A stretch of DNA of 64,000 nucleotides, from positions 1 through 64,000 of the forward strand of contig JASJFT010000012.1 in assembly GCA_030770425.1 (NCBI GenBank), read 5' to 3'. Numbering within the stretch: position 1 is the first letter of the stretch; each line of letters starts with the position of its first letter. Source of the DNA: Darksidea phi. Taxonomy: Eukaryota > Ascomycota > Dothideomycetes > Pleosporales > Lentitheciaceae. Below, piece by piece: positions 8,546 to 18,900 of this stretch. The notes below the pieces were generated by a model. It was not told where the DNA came from, did no database searches, and saw only the letters and a list, made by a program, of their open reading frames with translations. Position numbers and translations under genes: made by a program.

Positions 8546-10294
8546 TCAAGAGGCTGAAGGTTCTGCTGAGTTATCCTCCATGCTTCCAGTGCTACTTCGA
8601 GAGAGGGGCCAAATGAGTAGCTGGTCGATCTGCTCGGGAGGCTCGAGTACTTTCCTACAACCCATTTCCGCCAGTCGGAATACCAGACCACAAAAGGAAG
8701 ACGGATTTTCGGCCTCTTTGTGAAACCACTCCCAAGCCCCGATCAGTGAAGGCCGGACGTACGATTCATCGTGTCCTCCCTGGAGGGTGGCGTGCCGCCT
8801 CCTGCTCTCTAGGAGGAAGTTGATGTACCCCACTTCCTCTGTCGTCATCTCCATTTTTTGTAGATAACGATGTGCGTCTACAGCTCCCCCAAGCGAAAAT
8901 TGGAGTATTGTCAAGGCGCTCATCATAATGGCGCACATCTCGCAAGCGGACGGCTGCTGCTGCTGTAAGCGCTTGTATGGTTTCTCTCGAAGCAAATGTC
9001 GAATTAGGCATATAACAACGCTCATGTCGGCCGCGAGCTTGGGAGGCGGTTTGAAGCTCTGGGTGATTAGGCGCTCCTTCCCCTGATGCTCAAAGGGATA
9101 CTGGAGTTCCTTCAGAGGCCGACGAACAGCCATCGGACAATTCAGTCCCTCTTTTTCTAGAAATTTGAAGAGGATGTATATTCCTTCACCTCGCGGGAAC
9201 TGTGCACATTCTAGATCATCATCGTCTTGAACCATTTCTCGCTCGATAGCGAAGAAAGTTCGGAGGAAACCCGTGAGTTGCTCTCGATGTTCGAAGGGGG
9301 CTGACGTTCTTTTGACGAGCAAGCTATGAAATTGCTCAAGCAGGAGATCGCCGGATTGGATGAGCCCATTCAAGGCATCTAGAGTGCGTTCTTCGTCAAA
9401 CGTCGGCGGACCGTATGCGTAGCTCTTGTAAAAAATATCGTGCCCAGCCTCTGCCCAAGCGTGAGTGAGCGCCGAAACGACTTGGATTTCCACTTGATCA
9501 TTCTCCAACCACTCGTAATCATCTCCGGACTGATCTTCCTTCATAGGGACTCGGTAGTGCTTTGCTCGATAACCAAGGTGCCTTGGCCGATACTTCCGGC
9601 TTCTGCGATTCTCTTCGATTTCTTCTTCATCTTCTTCTTCTGTTTTAAGGGGACTGTCAGTAGAGAACTTTTTTGAGCGCCGTAGTGATTCTGAAATACG
9701 AAGTAAAGTAGGCACACCAATCGAAACTTACCTCCTATGTTGGGCGGAGGAAGGTGTCTCTTTTCTACAATGCCCCGCGTCCATTCCTTATGAATCACCT
9801 CCTTCACCTTATTGTTGCCTTCCCTCGTGGGCATATAAAGGATGATACGGACTCCCGCCAAATCAACGATGTCCTTCTTGATTTCTTCTGCATTTTTGTA
9901 ATTCTTCTTTTCGTGACGAACCAGCAGCTTCTCCTTCAAACTTTTCTTGTCTTTCGCTCGTGCCGACAATTTGAATTGCTGAACACCACCCTCTTTCAAT
10001 TTTTTGCCTAAGATGCGCTCAACCACACGAGCCATAGCTGCGTAATGCGCTCGAGCATACCCGTGCTTCAAGAAGTCATCGACCTAGAGATGGAGATGAA
10101 ATTAGCAGAGGCTCGTGATTTCCTTGCTTTTCTTCGTGGTGATTGCCCGTACGATGATAAATATCATCTGGCACAACGCTTCCATAGGGCAAAACAGAAT
10201 CTGCTGTACTCACCACTGGTGGCAGAGGAATCTGATCGATCCATGTTGCTGCTGGAACGGGGCCTCTAAACTCAGCGCCGTATTTTGCTTCCAT
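8546..10294 (-). CDS. RelA/SpoT-domain protein (putative alarmone synthetase)
   Basis: Three exons on the minus strand: 10294-10214, 10083-9732 and 9690-8546 (introns of 130 and 41 nt with GT-AG ends), giving 525 residues. The RelA/SpoT nucleotidyl-transferase core spans about residues 35-235. Known (p)ppGpp synthetase positions are present: R69 and K71 in SARAKDKKSL, the metal-binding D101 in DLAGVRIILYMP, Y185 in GYRAKHYRV, and E212 in VEIQVVSALTHAWAE. No HD hydrolase, TGS or ACT domain is seen, so it resembles a small synthetase with a long C-terminal extension (about 290 residues) of unknown function. The reaction would be pyrophosphate transfer from ATP to GDP or GTP; this is inferred from residues only. 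Its ATG lies 16 bp from the 153-bp tandem repeat, and its 3' side abuts the RIP-like block. The role of such proteins in fungi is poorly known. Confidence 0.85.
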
Positions 10295-10309
10295 TGTGCA
10301 TGCATCCAA

Positions 10310-10930
10310 CAAGGCTGAGAATCATGGAGATGAGGAAGAGCATATAGCTATGGTGCCTTCAGCCAGCTTATTTATGCCAGGCTGTAGAAAAAACAAACAT
10401 GTAGAACTGGGGCGGAGTTCCTTCATAGCCACATTAATCGTCCTTCATCAAGGCGCCAGCAGCAAGGCTGAGAATTATGGAGATAAGGAAGAGTATATAG
10501 CTATATTGCCTTTAGCCAGCTTATGTATGCCAGGCTGTGGAGGAAAAAAACATGTAGAACTGGGGCGGATTTCCTTCATAGCCACATTAATCGTCCTTCA
10601 TCAAGGCGCCAGCGGCAAGGCTGAGAATTATGGAGATGAGGAAGAGTATATAGCTATGGTGCCTTCAGCCAGCTTATATATGCCAGACTGTAGAGAAAAA
10701 AATAATATAGAGCTGGGGCGGAGTTCCTTCATAGCCATATTAATCGTCCTTCATCAAGGCGCCAGTAGCAATGCTAAGAATTATGGAGATGAGGAAGAGT
10801 ATATAGCGGTGCTTTTAGCCAGCTTATGTATACCAGGCTGTGGAGAAAAAAAACATGTAGAGCTGGGGCGGATTTCCTTCATAGCCACATCAATCGTCCT
10901 TCATCAGGGCGCTAGCAGCAAGGCTGAAGA
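10310..10930 (+). repeat. 153-bp tandem repeat (4 copies) that keeps one frame open
   Basis: Units start at 10310, 10463, 10616 and 10769, with the start of a fifth at 10919. Three units are 153 bp and one is 150 bp, all multiples of three. On the plus strand one frame runs without a stop from 10296 to 10991, so each unit encodes 51 residues (for example KAENYGDEEEYIA and SSFIATLIVLHQGAS). The first in-frame ATG is at 10350, giving a 213-residue ORF. The minus strand has stops in all three frames of each unit. The copies differ at many amino-acid positions. No family is recognised. The array occupies the expected 5' leader or promoter of the RelA/SpoT gene, so it may be a non-coding minisatellite that is open by chance. 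Confidence 0.8.
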
Positions 10931-10991
10931 TGAAGGACATTGGCTGCAGCAGTTATGCGCATCTTCTTTGGAGCTAGCCTCAGGTTCGTAA

Positions 10992-13145
10992 AGGCCGTCC
11001 AAGGTATCATAGAGACGTCTCCAAGCGATCTTGTTGTAGAGGTTTAGTGAATTCCATGCGTTAGACGGTAGTAGCATCTAGCATGTAGAAATCGCGGTGT
11101 TGCTGGTACGGTTCTGGGCCGAGTTGTATGCAGCTCCCTACAATAGCGGAGCAAGGCGGCTCGTCGGAAATTCCGGTCACCAAGCTTGTAAGCAGAGCAT
11201 TGTCTGGTAAGAGCAGATTAGCGGTGAATGGGGAGCCAGCTATGCCTTCCAATGGAGTAGTGGAGCACTTGCGCTGAAGCGGCGAACACAGCCCTGGAGC
11301 GGTCACAAGTTCATATGACACCTGTTGAGCTCGGACCGGTCAAGGACAGCATCAGTCCTCCCATGCTTGCTGAGGTGGCCATTCCGTAAGCATGTACTAA
11401 GCGATCTAGCCCATGCATCTGCCTCGTCCTCTTCGCTATAGGCTATTCCCCGAGGGAGGCCACAAGGCTGAATTCTTATCGATACGAAGCCAGCTAAGCC
11501 ACCTTTTCCGAGAATTACTCTTCTACACATACTCTTTCAAACACGATGATACATGGTCGGGGGTTATGATTCGAGAAAGTTTTGGGCGAATTTCGGAGGC
11601 TGAATGAGACCGCCTTGGAGCAAGCGATCGCGTCAACTGCTTCTATAGTATGGAAGTTTCTTTTGTTTCTATTTGTGCGGGTGTATATATGTATGTATAT
11701 ATATGTGCGGCTCAAGAGCATCATGAACCATATATAACTTTAGCTAGCTGCTAATCTTGACCATGACTCTCACCTTGCTGTAAGCTTATGAGAACATGAT
11801 TGACGCACAAGTACATCCACCACCAGCATATCCCATTGGCTAGGCAGGCACACTCTAGCCAAACTTCTCGGGTGCATGCCTGGAGCAACGTCGAACTACT
11901 TTATATCGCTTAGAATATGCTAGATGTATAACCATTAGAGTACACGTACCTAAAAAATCAGTGCCTTTAACTACTGGGGAGGTAGATATAGTTAGTGCCC
12001 TCGAGGCTGATACGCGTTTCTCTCCTGGTACAATCTGCGGGTGTGTGGTCAGGTGGCGATGATTTTGACGCAAACGACCACATGTACCCTGCTATACACT
12101 TACAAGGTACGTTCGTTCTAATTCGCCTTTCCGGTGATAGCTTACGGCATTGTGACTTCGGGTGGGTGAGTAGCCTACTGATGAGTCGCATTAGAACGGG
12201 TTAGTGCAAGGACCCAGACGTGACCTATTAGCGCTCGATTTCTGTCTCGGGTTCCGGTGTTCGGGGTATATTCGACGGCGTCTTTGACGTCCTTAATATG
12301 CCCTGAAAGATTGTAAGGGCGCTACCAAAAATAGAGGAAATCTCGAAACCGGCCACCGGGAACAGGATCTATAGTGGGAAACAGAACGGGAGCTATTGAG
12401 TCAAGCGTAGCCATTTCCACGGGTTCTGCTTTTGACCACATTATAACGTGTGGCCACCGCGTTTACTTCTGCTATACCTAAATGTAACTTTACGATACGG
12501 ATCTTGAGGCTTGCCGACAATCTTCGGAAGAGTTACTGCCGGAGCACCTCACAAACAAGAGTCCGAATCTCTCATACTGTGAGATAAAAGCTACAACATA
12601 TCTCAGTCTACAAAACCCATCACGAAGGCCTCGTATTTGCAACGGCATTGATGGGGGAGATAATAACGAAAACAAGGTATGCAAGATATGCATATGACCG
12701 GCGAACTTGTTGAGAATATAAGAAGATGACTCACATTCCAGATTCTACTCAATCGCCTCCGTCCCGTGTTTTTCCCTCTCGCGACCTCTTGCCCCGAACG
12801 AGCAGCCAAACTTTACATGACAGGAAGGTTACAGGGGCTGGAGTCTGGTACGGTAACTACTATTCCGATCGGGTCCATGAAGCAGAACGAACGTGGGGAT
12901 ACGTAGGGGATAATGAACTGGATTTTCTGTAGAAGTGTCTTTGAGCCTCGGTCTGACCTTTGGCTAGTTATACCAAGCTTCGATCGGTCAGGTTAAACTT
13001 GGAAGAAACAGGGGGATTGTGTAATGAAGAACACCGGAGTGTCCACTGCCCTTTGTATATCTCTTTTAGAGGAAGAACTACTCTCAGATACGTCATGTGC
13101 TTAGACACTCTCATAAGTTTGGCCACTCCAGTTACCCACCTAACC
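10992..13145. other. Gene-poor region with possible gene fragments
   Basis: On the minus strand two adjoining frames look weakly coding: 11321-11061 (ISDEPPCSAIVGSCIQLGPE) and, from an ATG at about 11083 to about 10910, a frame with NLYNKIAWRRLYDTLDGLY. They may be pieces of one decayed gene upstream of the RelA/SpoT gene. A short TATA/TGTA microsatellite lies at 11684-11706. From 11720 to 13145 no gene is supported. Confidence 0.4.
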
Positions 13146-14576
13146 TTATGCAGCCTTCTTCCTTCCTCTCGTACCGGTCCTAGAGGTTTTCTTCGCAGCC
13201 GCCTGTTTCTGTCCCTTTGTCCCTTTCGTGCTAGCCTTGGAGGTCTTCTCCTCGGCAATGTCTTGCTGTTTCTCCGGCTCACCGCTTTTTCGTAGTTCTT
13301 TCACAGCCTTGTCTATCAAAAACCCCGCATCAATTGTTCTCAGCTTCCTTCCCAGCTTCTTCTCCAAGTCCGCTCTAAATTGGTCAAACTGAGTCCTCAA
13401 TATCGCCCGGTTTCGCGCCCATGCAACCCATGCCGCAGCCTGCAATAAGCAGTCTGTGAGATCATCTACCTTCTTTACATCATCCACTCTAATTTGGGTT
13501 CTTTGGGATCTTTCAGAAATCGGGTCGGTGGCGTAGAGAACGGTTTGCCGTGTTGTTTCGGCATCGGCTCTAGGATCTCCCAGGTCGTTGCGGAACGAGA
13601 AATTTATTGCTGGCCTGTGTATAAATCCTATTTCGCTGGTTGTTTTGCGTATTGATAACATAGTGGATGGCTTCTCGGCGTGTAACCACGTGCGTAGTAG
13701 CTGAATCTTTGCCTTCTTCTCTGCCTTCCCTCGGCTTACTTTCTTAGTTGGCCCGCCGCTTGCTCCTAACAGAGGTAGCTCTCTACCCCTTTCTTCGTCT
13801 TCTAGCTCATCTTCTCTTATGACTTTCTTCTTGCTACTAGCTGGAGGCGGCGTACGTGTATCATCATCCAGCCAGTAAGTGCCGACGCGTTTAGGATCGA
13901 CTGCGCATACGGACATGGGCTTTATGTGCTTTTCCCTCTGATCTTGGGGAAGTAGTTTATACTCGCCTTGTAGAGCCGTCAAGATCGCCCACAGCATTGC
14001 TTCCAAAGAATTCACTCTTACAGTCCACTGCTGAATAGCGCTGGAGCTTGAGCTACGCCATCGCTGGCGTTCGATCAGGATGACATCGGGTCGGTAATCC
14101 AGCAAGTTTCTCCTCAAAAGCCAATATGCTGTTTGTGATAAGAACTCCGGCGCGAACGGATCCGCCTCTTTCCCCCGTGCCTCGGTCACAACGTCTTCGG
14201 CAATGTTTCTCTTGACATTGGTTTTCAATGCTTCATCAGTCAAATCTATGCGACGCCAAGACACAATTTCCATGCTAGATTCCACTGTGAGCGCCGAATG
14301 AGATACCTCTGCGACGCAGAATGCTAGGTTTTTGATCCCCATATCGATGGAAAGGATTCTCGCGCCTTTCAGCAACCGTCCTGTACGTACATGTGTGGAA
14401 TCCGGCGCCTTGTACTGCGCTATCTCTTTGAAAAGTCGACTTTGCAGTACATCCTTGGTGCCAGAGGTGGCGGCGCCGATTTGTTGCAGTAGACCTTGGA
14501 TGGTTTTCACCGTTGGGCCACGGGACGCTGTAAATGCTGAAAAGGGATTCTGCAGCGGGCCCATGATTCTGGTCAT
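13146..14576 (-). CDS. CCE1: Mitochondrial Holliday junction resolvase (Cce1/Ydc2 family)
   Basis: A single-exon gene of 476 residues starting at the first ATG of the frame. Residues 18-52 look like a SAP-type helical motif (TVKTIQGLLQQIGAA), which in yeast Cce1 and Ydc2 helps bind four-way junctions. The RNase H-like nuclease core follows: D78 in ILSIDMGIKNLAFC, E169 in PDVILIERQRWRSSSSS, and the C-terminal acidic pair in KKVDDLTDCLLQAAAW (about 371-375). These match the catalytic carboxylates of the family. The enzyme resolves recombination intermediates of mitochondrial DNA. Compared with the roughly 260-350-residue yeast proteins it is long, owing to a charged insert at about 240-300 and a Lys/Ala-rich tail after 430. 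Mitochondrial location is inferred from the family. Confidence 0.93.
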   Translation of the reverse strand: MTRIMGPLQNPFSAFTASRGPTVKTIQGLLQQIGAATSGTKDVLQSRLFKEIAQYKAPDSTHVRTGRLLKGARILSIDMGIKNLAFCVAEVSHSALTVESSMEIVSWRRIDLTDEALKTNVKRNIAEDVVTEARGKEADPFAPEFLSQTAYWLLRRNLLDYRPDVILIERQRWRSSSSSAIQQWTVRVNSLEAMLWAILTALQGEYKLLPQDQREKHIKPMSVCAVDPKRVGTYWLDDDTRTPPPASSKKKVIREDELEDEERGRELPLLGASGGPTKKVSRGKAEKKAKIQLLRTWLHAEKPSTMLSIRKTTSEIGFIHRPAINFSFRNDLGDPRADAETTRQTVLYATDPISERSQRTQIRVDDVKKVDDLTDCLLQAAAWVAWARNRAILRTQFDQFRADLEKKLGRKLRTIDAGFLIDKAVKELRKSGEPEKQQDIAEEKTSKASTKGTKGQKQAAAKKTSRTGTRGRKKAA

Positions 14577-15678
14577 GGATTGAGTGAATGACTCCACGAA
14601 ACATATATAATGCGTTAAGTGTAAATCCTCGGGATGTCAAGAAGGGTAAGCATAACAAACGGAGGTAGAGCGCATAAACAAAGACAGCAAGAAGCCGCGG
14701 CGGTCACACCGCAGAACAGAGAGACGTAAAGAGCGAAAATATGTACATGAAGATGACAAAGTACTACGACGGACAAAGTACTACGACGGACAAGTAGCTG
14801 ATGATGAAAAGGTCGAGGGAAAGTCAAGAGTCACGGTTCCACAACGCGCGAGGTCAGAGCGCCAGCACGTGACAAACGGCGTCGCGTTTTCGAAAAAATT
14901 GGGATCCTGCTTTTGATGATACAGCTGGATTCGAAGCATTACGTATTCTGCTATTACATTCACAAGTCAACATATAGCAGGACTGTTGCACGTCTCTCTT
15001 GACTGGAGCCCAATGCTTCATCTCAACCTGCACCTACTCCATAATATCCCATACGCAACCATACTACTCACGATGATAACCGAGAAGACCATCCCAAGGG
15101 TTCAGAAACAAACTGTTCCTTCAACTTTTAGGGTCAAGCCCAAAAAGTCTATGTCCAAAACCAGAAAAACCGCAAAACAGAAGAAACCCCCTCCACACCA
15201 TTAAGACCCCACTGCAACCAATGCAACTTGGCCAAGCAGACTAAAGCGTACCAAGGTGAATAATGGTTGCCGCAAAGCTGGGAGTATAGACGAGTCTGAG
15301 GGGAAGGTGCATTGGTAAAACACCAGCGTAGTATTAAGGGTCGGAGGTACGAAGTCGGCAAAGCTATTTCAGAGAGAGGTTAGTACTTATATCTTCATAG
15401 TATAGTAGAGGCATCGCTGTCTCACCATTACGACGCGGTGCGTACCCCAACGGCATGAAGCAAGATCATCGGATCGAGAGAGCAGATGTGTTATAGGGGC
15501 AGCTATGCGATGGAAAGGTGTAGATTTCAAATGGAGACGGCGGGTCCGTCTCTATAGTGTGGTGTAATGTATTAGGGTGTTCCAACAGGATGCGATTTCA
15601 GTAGTCCAGTTGTCCGCTTCGGACCTCAACGTCTCCATAATATGTCCTCTTCTTCTCACGTCTCTGCCATACGCTTCC
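14577..15678. other. Intergenic region
   Basis: Upstream of the CCE1-like gene (minus) and downstream of the secreted-protein gene (minus), so the part near 14577-14900 is the probable CCE1 promoter. A 17-bp unit GACAAAGTACTACGACG is duplicated in tandem at 14755-14788. No gene is supported in the rest. Confidence 0.6.
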
Positions 15679-16232
15679 CTACGCGTCACAGATCAAATCG
15701 AAATCCGGAAACTGCGGATCAGGTCCGATATTCGTACTGGCAACCGCAGCCTGGAAGTCCTGCACTGCAGCATTCTTCTGCGCGTCGTTGCAATCATCTG
15801 CATACCCGAATTAGCACTACTCTTAAACCCCACCCACCCCGTTCTACCGAAGAGAAAAGACTCACTCTTCTGCTTATCACAATCTCCCACCTTCAGTGCA
15901 CCCTTATTCCCCTGCTCATTCGCCGCCTGACTACACTTCTGAAACTGATTATCACAGCTCCTCTGCGCTGCGCTCTGAAAATCAGTGAACGTATCTCCAT
16001 CTACACTAAACGCCCTCTTCGGGTCGCCTGAATTCTGGATCGGAGAAGCAGCGAAGCCGCCCAGATTGCCCGTGAAGGACTGCAGATCGGCCACTTGGCG
16101 AAAGAAGAGTGTGTTGCGTGGCATGAGGTGCATGAATTCGTCCGATACGAGTGCAGGCTGCGGCGAGCCGAAGCAGAGCGTTGGTAGTGCCATGAGAATC
16201 AGGTTGAGGAGTGATGAGGGGAGCATCTTCAT
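15679..16232 (-). CDS. Small secreted cysteine-containing protein
   Basis: Two exons, 16232-15866 and 15797-15679, with a 68-nt intron (donor GTGAGT, acceptor TATGCAG), encode 161 residues. The N-terminus is a clear signal peptide (MKMLPSSLLNLILMALPTLC). The mature part has five cysteines, in SCDNQFQKCSQAA, VGDCDKQKNDCND and the C-terminal DLICDA, and no membrane segment or lipid anchor. The pattern CDxQFxxC...DCxxQxxxC is familiar from small secreted ascomycete proteins of unknown function. Without splicing the frame runs on into a basic, non-conserved tail, so the spliced model is preferred. It could be a cell-wall-associated protein or an effector candidate; nothing here decides between these. 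Confidence 0.8.
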
Positions 16233-17315
16233 CTTCGGTTCGGCCGTGTGACGACGCAGTCCGTGAGTGAGTGGATGGATGGATGTCGGTTCGCTAGGTG
16301 CGGCGTATGCGTGGATATCAAAGAGCTAAGCGCCGGCGCAAGAGGTCGCAAAAAAGAATCATACAATAGCCCGTCTTCCCTTAAAAGTCGAATAAGCCTG
16401 CGAAATCCAAATCTTCAAGCGCGCAGCGCGGAAACTCTAAGAAGCTCGAAAAAATTCGCAAAGAAGAGCCAAAAGCCGGAAATGAGGGAGAACTTCACGG
16501 GCTCATATCCTCGCGCAAGAGCAAATCTCGCATCAACAGCCCTATGCCACACTGGTGCGGAAACGGTTTTGCCGTCGCCTCGCGATACCCGGTTGGGCCA
16601 TATGTTAGACAAGATGCGACGGTGCTGAAACACCATCGACGCTCCTTTGACGTAGTGTGGCAGCTGCGAACACAACACTGAAGAACATAGCCCTTCCACT
16701 CTTATTCACAATTTGATTTTGATCTGCAATAAGGGCGGGAGTAGATGCAATGCGATGGCGAATAAGAGTGTGACAAGAAGGGCAAGACTGCAACTATCAT
16801 ACCATGCATTAAAAGGTCAAACTATGCAAACAGCCTCTCATACGGATTACAAGCTTTTATGGCGACATCTGTCGATCGAAATCTTGTCCAGCAAAGGAGT
16901 AACGCGAACTGAGAAATTAGACATGCCCAAGTCCCGTCCAGTTACAGAGGGTAGAGTAGAGGTAGACGTGATTAATATATACCACACTTGCGCAACCTAT
17001 CTAAAAGGAAATATTATAGATGGGTTTGGTGTATCTCGCTGTCAAAGAGAAGACGTTGGAGAAGACGAGTAGAAGAAATTGAAAATATCAATGTATGCGC
17101 CCATCCACGCCTGCAATGCATCCCAACCGACAAGTGCACACCCACCCGGCTATTCTGCTGCACTAGTATTAGAGCCGTAACCGGTAATTCTATATACGCG
17201 TGTAGGTAAGCCGCCTACTATGACAAGTCTCCTAAAAGTCCAAAATGGTCGTCGAAATCGTGAAGCAGCCTTCCATCTAGTCGGCCCTGTATGTACAAGT
17301 CCAGCCAGGAACTGT
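16233..17315. other. Intergenic region
   Basis: Lies upstream of the secreted-protein gene and downstream of the Mid2-like gene, both on the minus strand. The first few hundred bases are the probable promoter of the secreted-protein gene. Open frames in the region are short and not family-like. Confidence 0.6.
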
Positions 17316-18167
17316 CTAGAAGTTGGCCGCGGCGTTCGGTCGCCCACCGGGATTGTGGTACTGCTCAAGGTTCGACTGGAAAGGCGAGGCGTTGCTGTTA
17401 GACTTGTCGCCGAGGGCAGCACCGGTGTTGGCCATCAGGTCAGCGTCGTCTTCGGAAACGCGATTCTTGCGGCCCCAGATGCGCCAGCACACAAGCGCAA
17501 TGCCCCCAAGCAGGATGGCACCGCCGACACCGCCAACGACACCGCCGATGATCTTCTTGCTGCTGTCGCTGAGGCCGCCACCGCCCCCGCCGTTGCTCGA
17601 GTTGCTGTCTTGTGGCAGCGGGGTTGTAGTCTCAACTGTGTTGCTGGTGAAGGGTTCCTGGGTGGTTATGGTACTTGTGAGCTCGACGTTTTGGCCATTG
17701 CTGGTAGTGGTGAGGGTAGTGATGTACTGTCGCGTCGACGTGCCGGTGGTGGGTCTAGTTGTTATGACCGGAGTCTGGGGTCTGCTAGTAGCGGGCGGAT
17801 CGCTTGTGGGTGGGTTGGAGGACGGTGGAGGTGGCGGCGGGGTGCTACGATCGGGCGTCGGGGACGGGGCCACGGAGGGAGTCGGTGTCGGTTCGGGCTC
17901 CCTTGTTGTCGTTCCCTCGGTCGGCGTGGGTTCTGGCGTAGGTTCTGGCGTAGGTGTGTTGCTAGGCGGGTCCGATGTGGTCTCCTCTGTGGGTGTAGGC
18001 TCAGGAGTTGCGCTGCCAGTACCGGGCGCCTGTCGCTTTTCGCCGTGGTGTAGGTAAGCCTCGATGCCGTCGAGGTTGATGACCTCCTCGATGCTGATAG
18101 CCGACGAGAGCGCAACGAGCGCAAGCAGTGCGAAGAGGAGCCACGATGTCCGCATTGTGCTTAGCAT
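17316..18167 (-). CDS. Mid2-like single-pass cell-surface protein
   Basis: A single-exon gene of 283 residues. A signal peptide occupies about residues 5-24 (second ATG at residue 5). Residues 45-195 form a Pro/Ser/Thr-rich stalk full of TPEP-type repeats and proline runs, suited to heavy O-mannosylation. After a Ser/Gly linker there is one membrane segment at about 206-228 (IIGGVVGGVGGAILLGGIAL), then a cytoplasmic tail of about 55 residues with basic residues next to the membrane. This is the layout of Mid2/Wtr-type wall-stress sensors and of many uncharacterised Pezizomycotina surface proteins. No WSC domain is present. A sensor role in cell-wall integrity signalling is inferred from architecture only. 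Confidence 0.8.
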   Translation of the reverse strand: MLSTMRTSWLLFALLALVALSSAISIEEVINLDGIEAYLHHGEKRQAPGTGSATPEPTPTEETTSDPPSNTPTPEPTPEPTPTEGTTTREPEPTPTPSVAPSPTPDRSTPPPPPPSSNPPTSDPPATSRPQTPVITTRPTTGTSTRQYITTLTTTSNGQNVELTSTITTQEPFTSNTVETTTPLPQDSNSSNGGGGGGLSDSSKKIIGGVVGGVGGAILLGGIALVCWRIWGRKNRVSEDDADLMANTGAALGDKSNSNASPFQSNLEQYHNPGGRPNAAANF

Positions 18168-18900
18168 GTTTGCAAGTGGTAGAAACGAATGTGGGCGGTG
18201 GTGTGGAGGCGACGGCGGGACGGCGCGCCTATATGGATGCGGCGCGCGGTTTCACGAAGAACGGGTTGATTAAAGGAGGTACCGATGAATGGCCGGCGTG
18301 TTCCGGCAGCGTATGGGTTGGTCGAGTGGTTGGACGCAAAGCGGGGACACAAAAGAAAGACGTTTAGTAGCGAGAGTGGTGTGCAGCCAACGGGTGGCCC
18401 GGAAGGGTACAAATGGCAGAACGGTCAGCGACGTGGACGGGGGAAAAAGCGCCTCGGGCAGAGCGCCAGGGCAAGGGGCGCAGGGGAATGCGCGCAGCAC
18501 GAAAAGGGCTTGGCGCCGAACGCTTGTGACCTAAAATAGTGTGCATCCCGCAGCGAGTGTCCACCCTCCGCCTGTCGACCACAGCACCAGGAAACCTCCG
18601 CGTCCCAACAAGACTCTGCTGCGTCAAGGAAAAGTTTTTCAGACGCATAGCACAGCATGCATACGAATGCGCATGCCGCTCTGCTCTGCAACTCTGGAAT
18701 TCCGGCCGTGCATCGACACACCCAGCAAGGAAAGGCTTCGGTCGATCGGCGGCTCGCCTAAGCAACGCGCCCACCCTTCGCCAATCCTTTCCCGCGCACA
18801 CGACCCCCAGCCTGCTGCGTCATACCTCTCCGACTTTTTCCCAGAGTGCGCGCGCAGCAGAACTTTCACCAATCCCTACACCTTGCCCCATAGTCCAAAC
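18168..18900. promoter_or_regulatory. Shared divergent promoter region
   Basis: The Mid2-like gene (minus) and the PQ-loop gene (plus) start on either side of these 733 bp, so both promoters must lie here. Many overlapping open frames are present on both strands but none has family features. No specific binding site is claimed. Confidence 0.5.

Noticed and set aside
10310..10930. Regular repeats resembling a CRISPR array
   Set aside because: The repeats are directly tandem with no spacers, and the genome is fungal.
17220..18057. Plus-strand ORFs of 277 and 244 codons opposite the Mid2-like gene
   Set aside because: They arise from the antisense of the repetitive Pro/Thr/Ser stalk. The minus-strand protein has a signal peptide and membrane segment.
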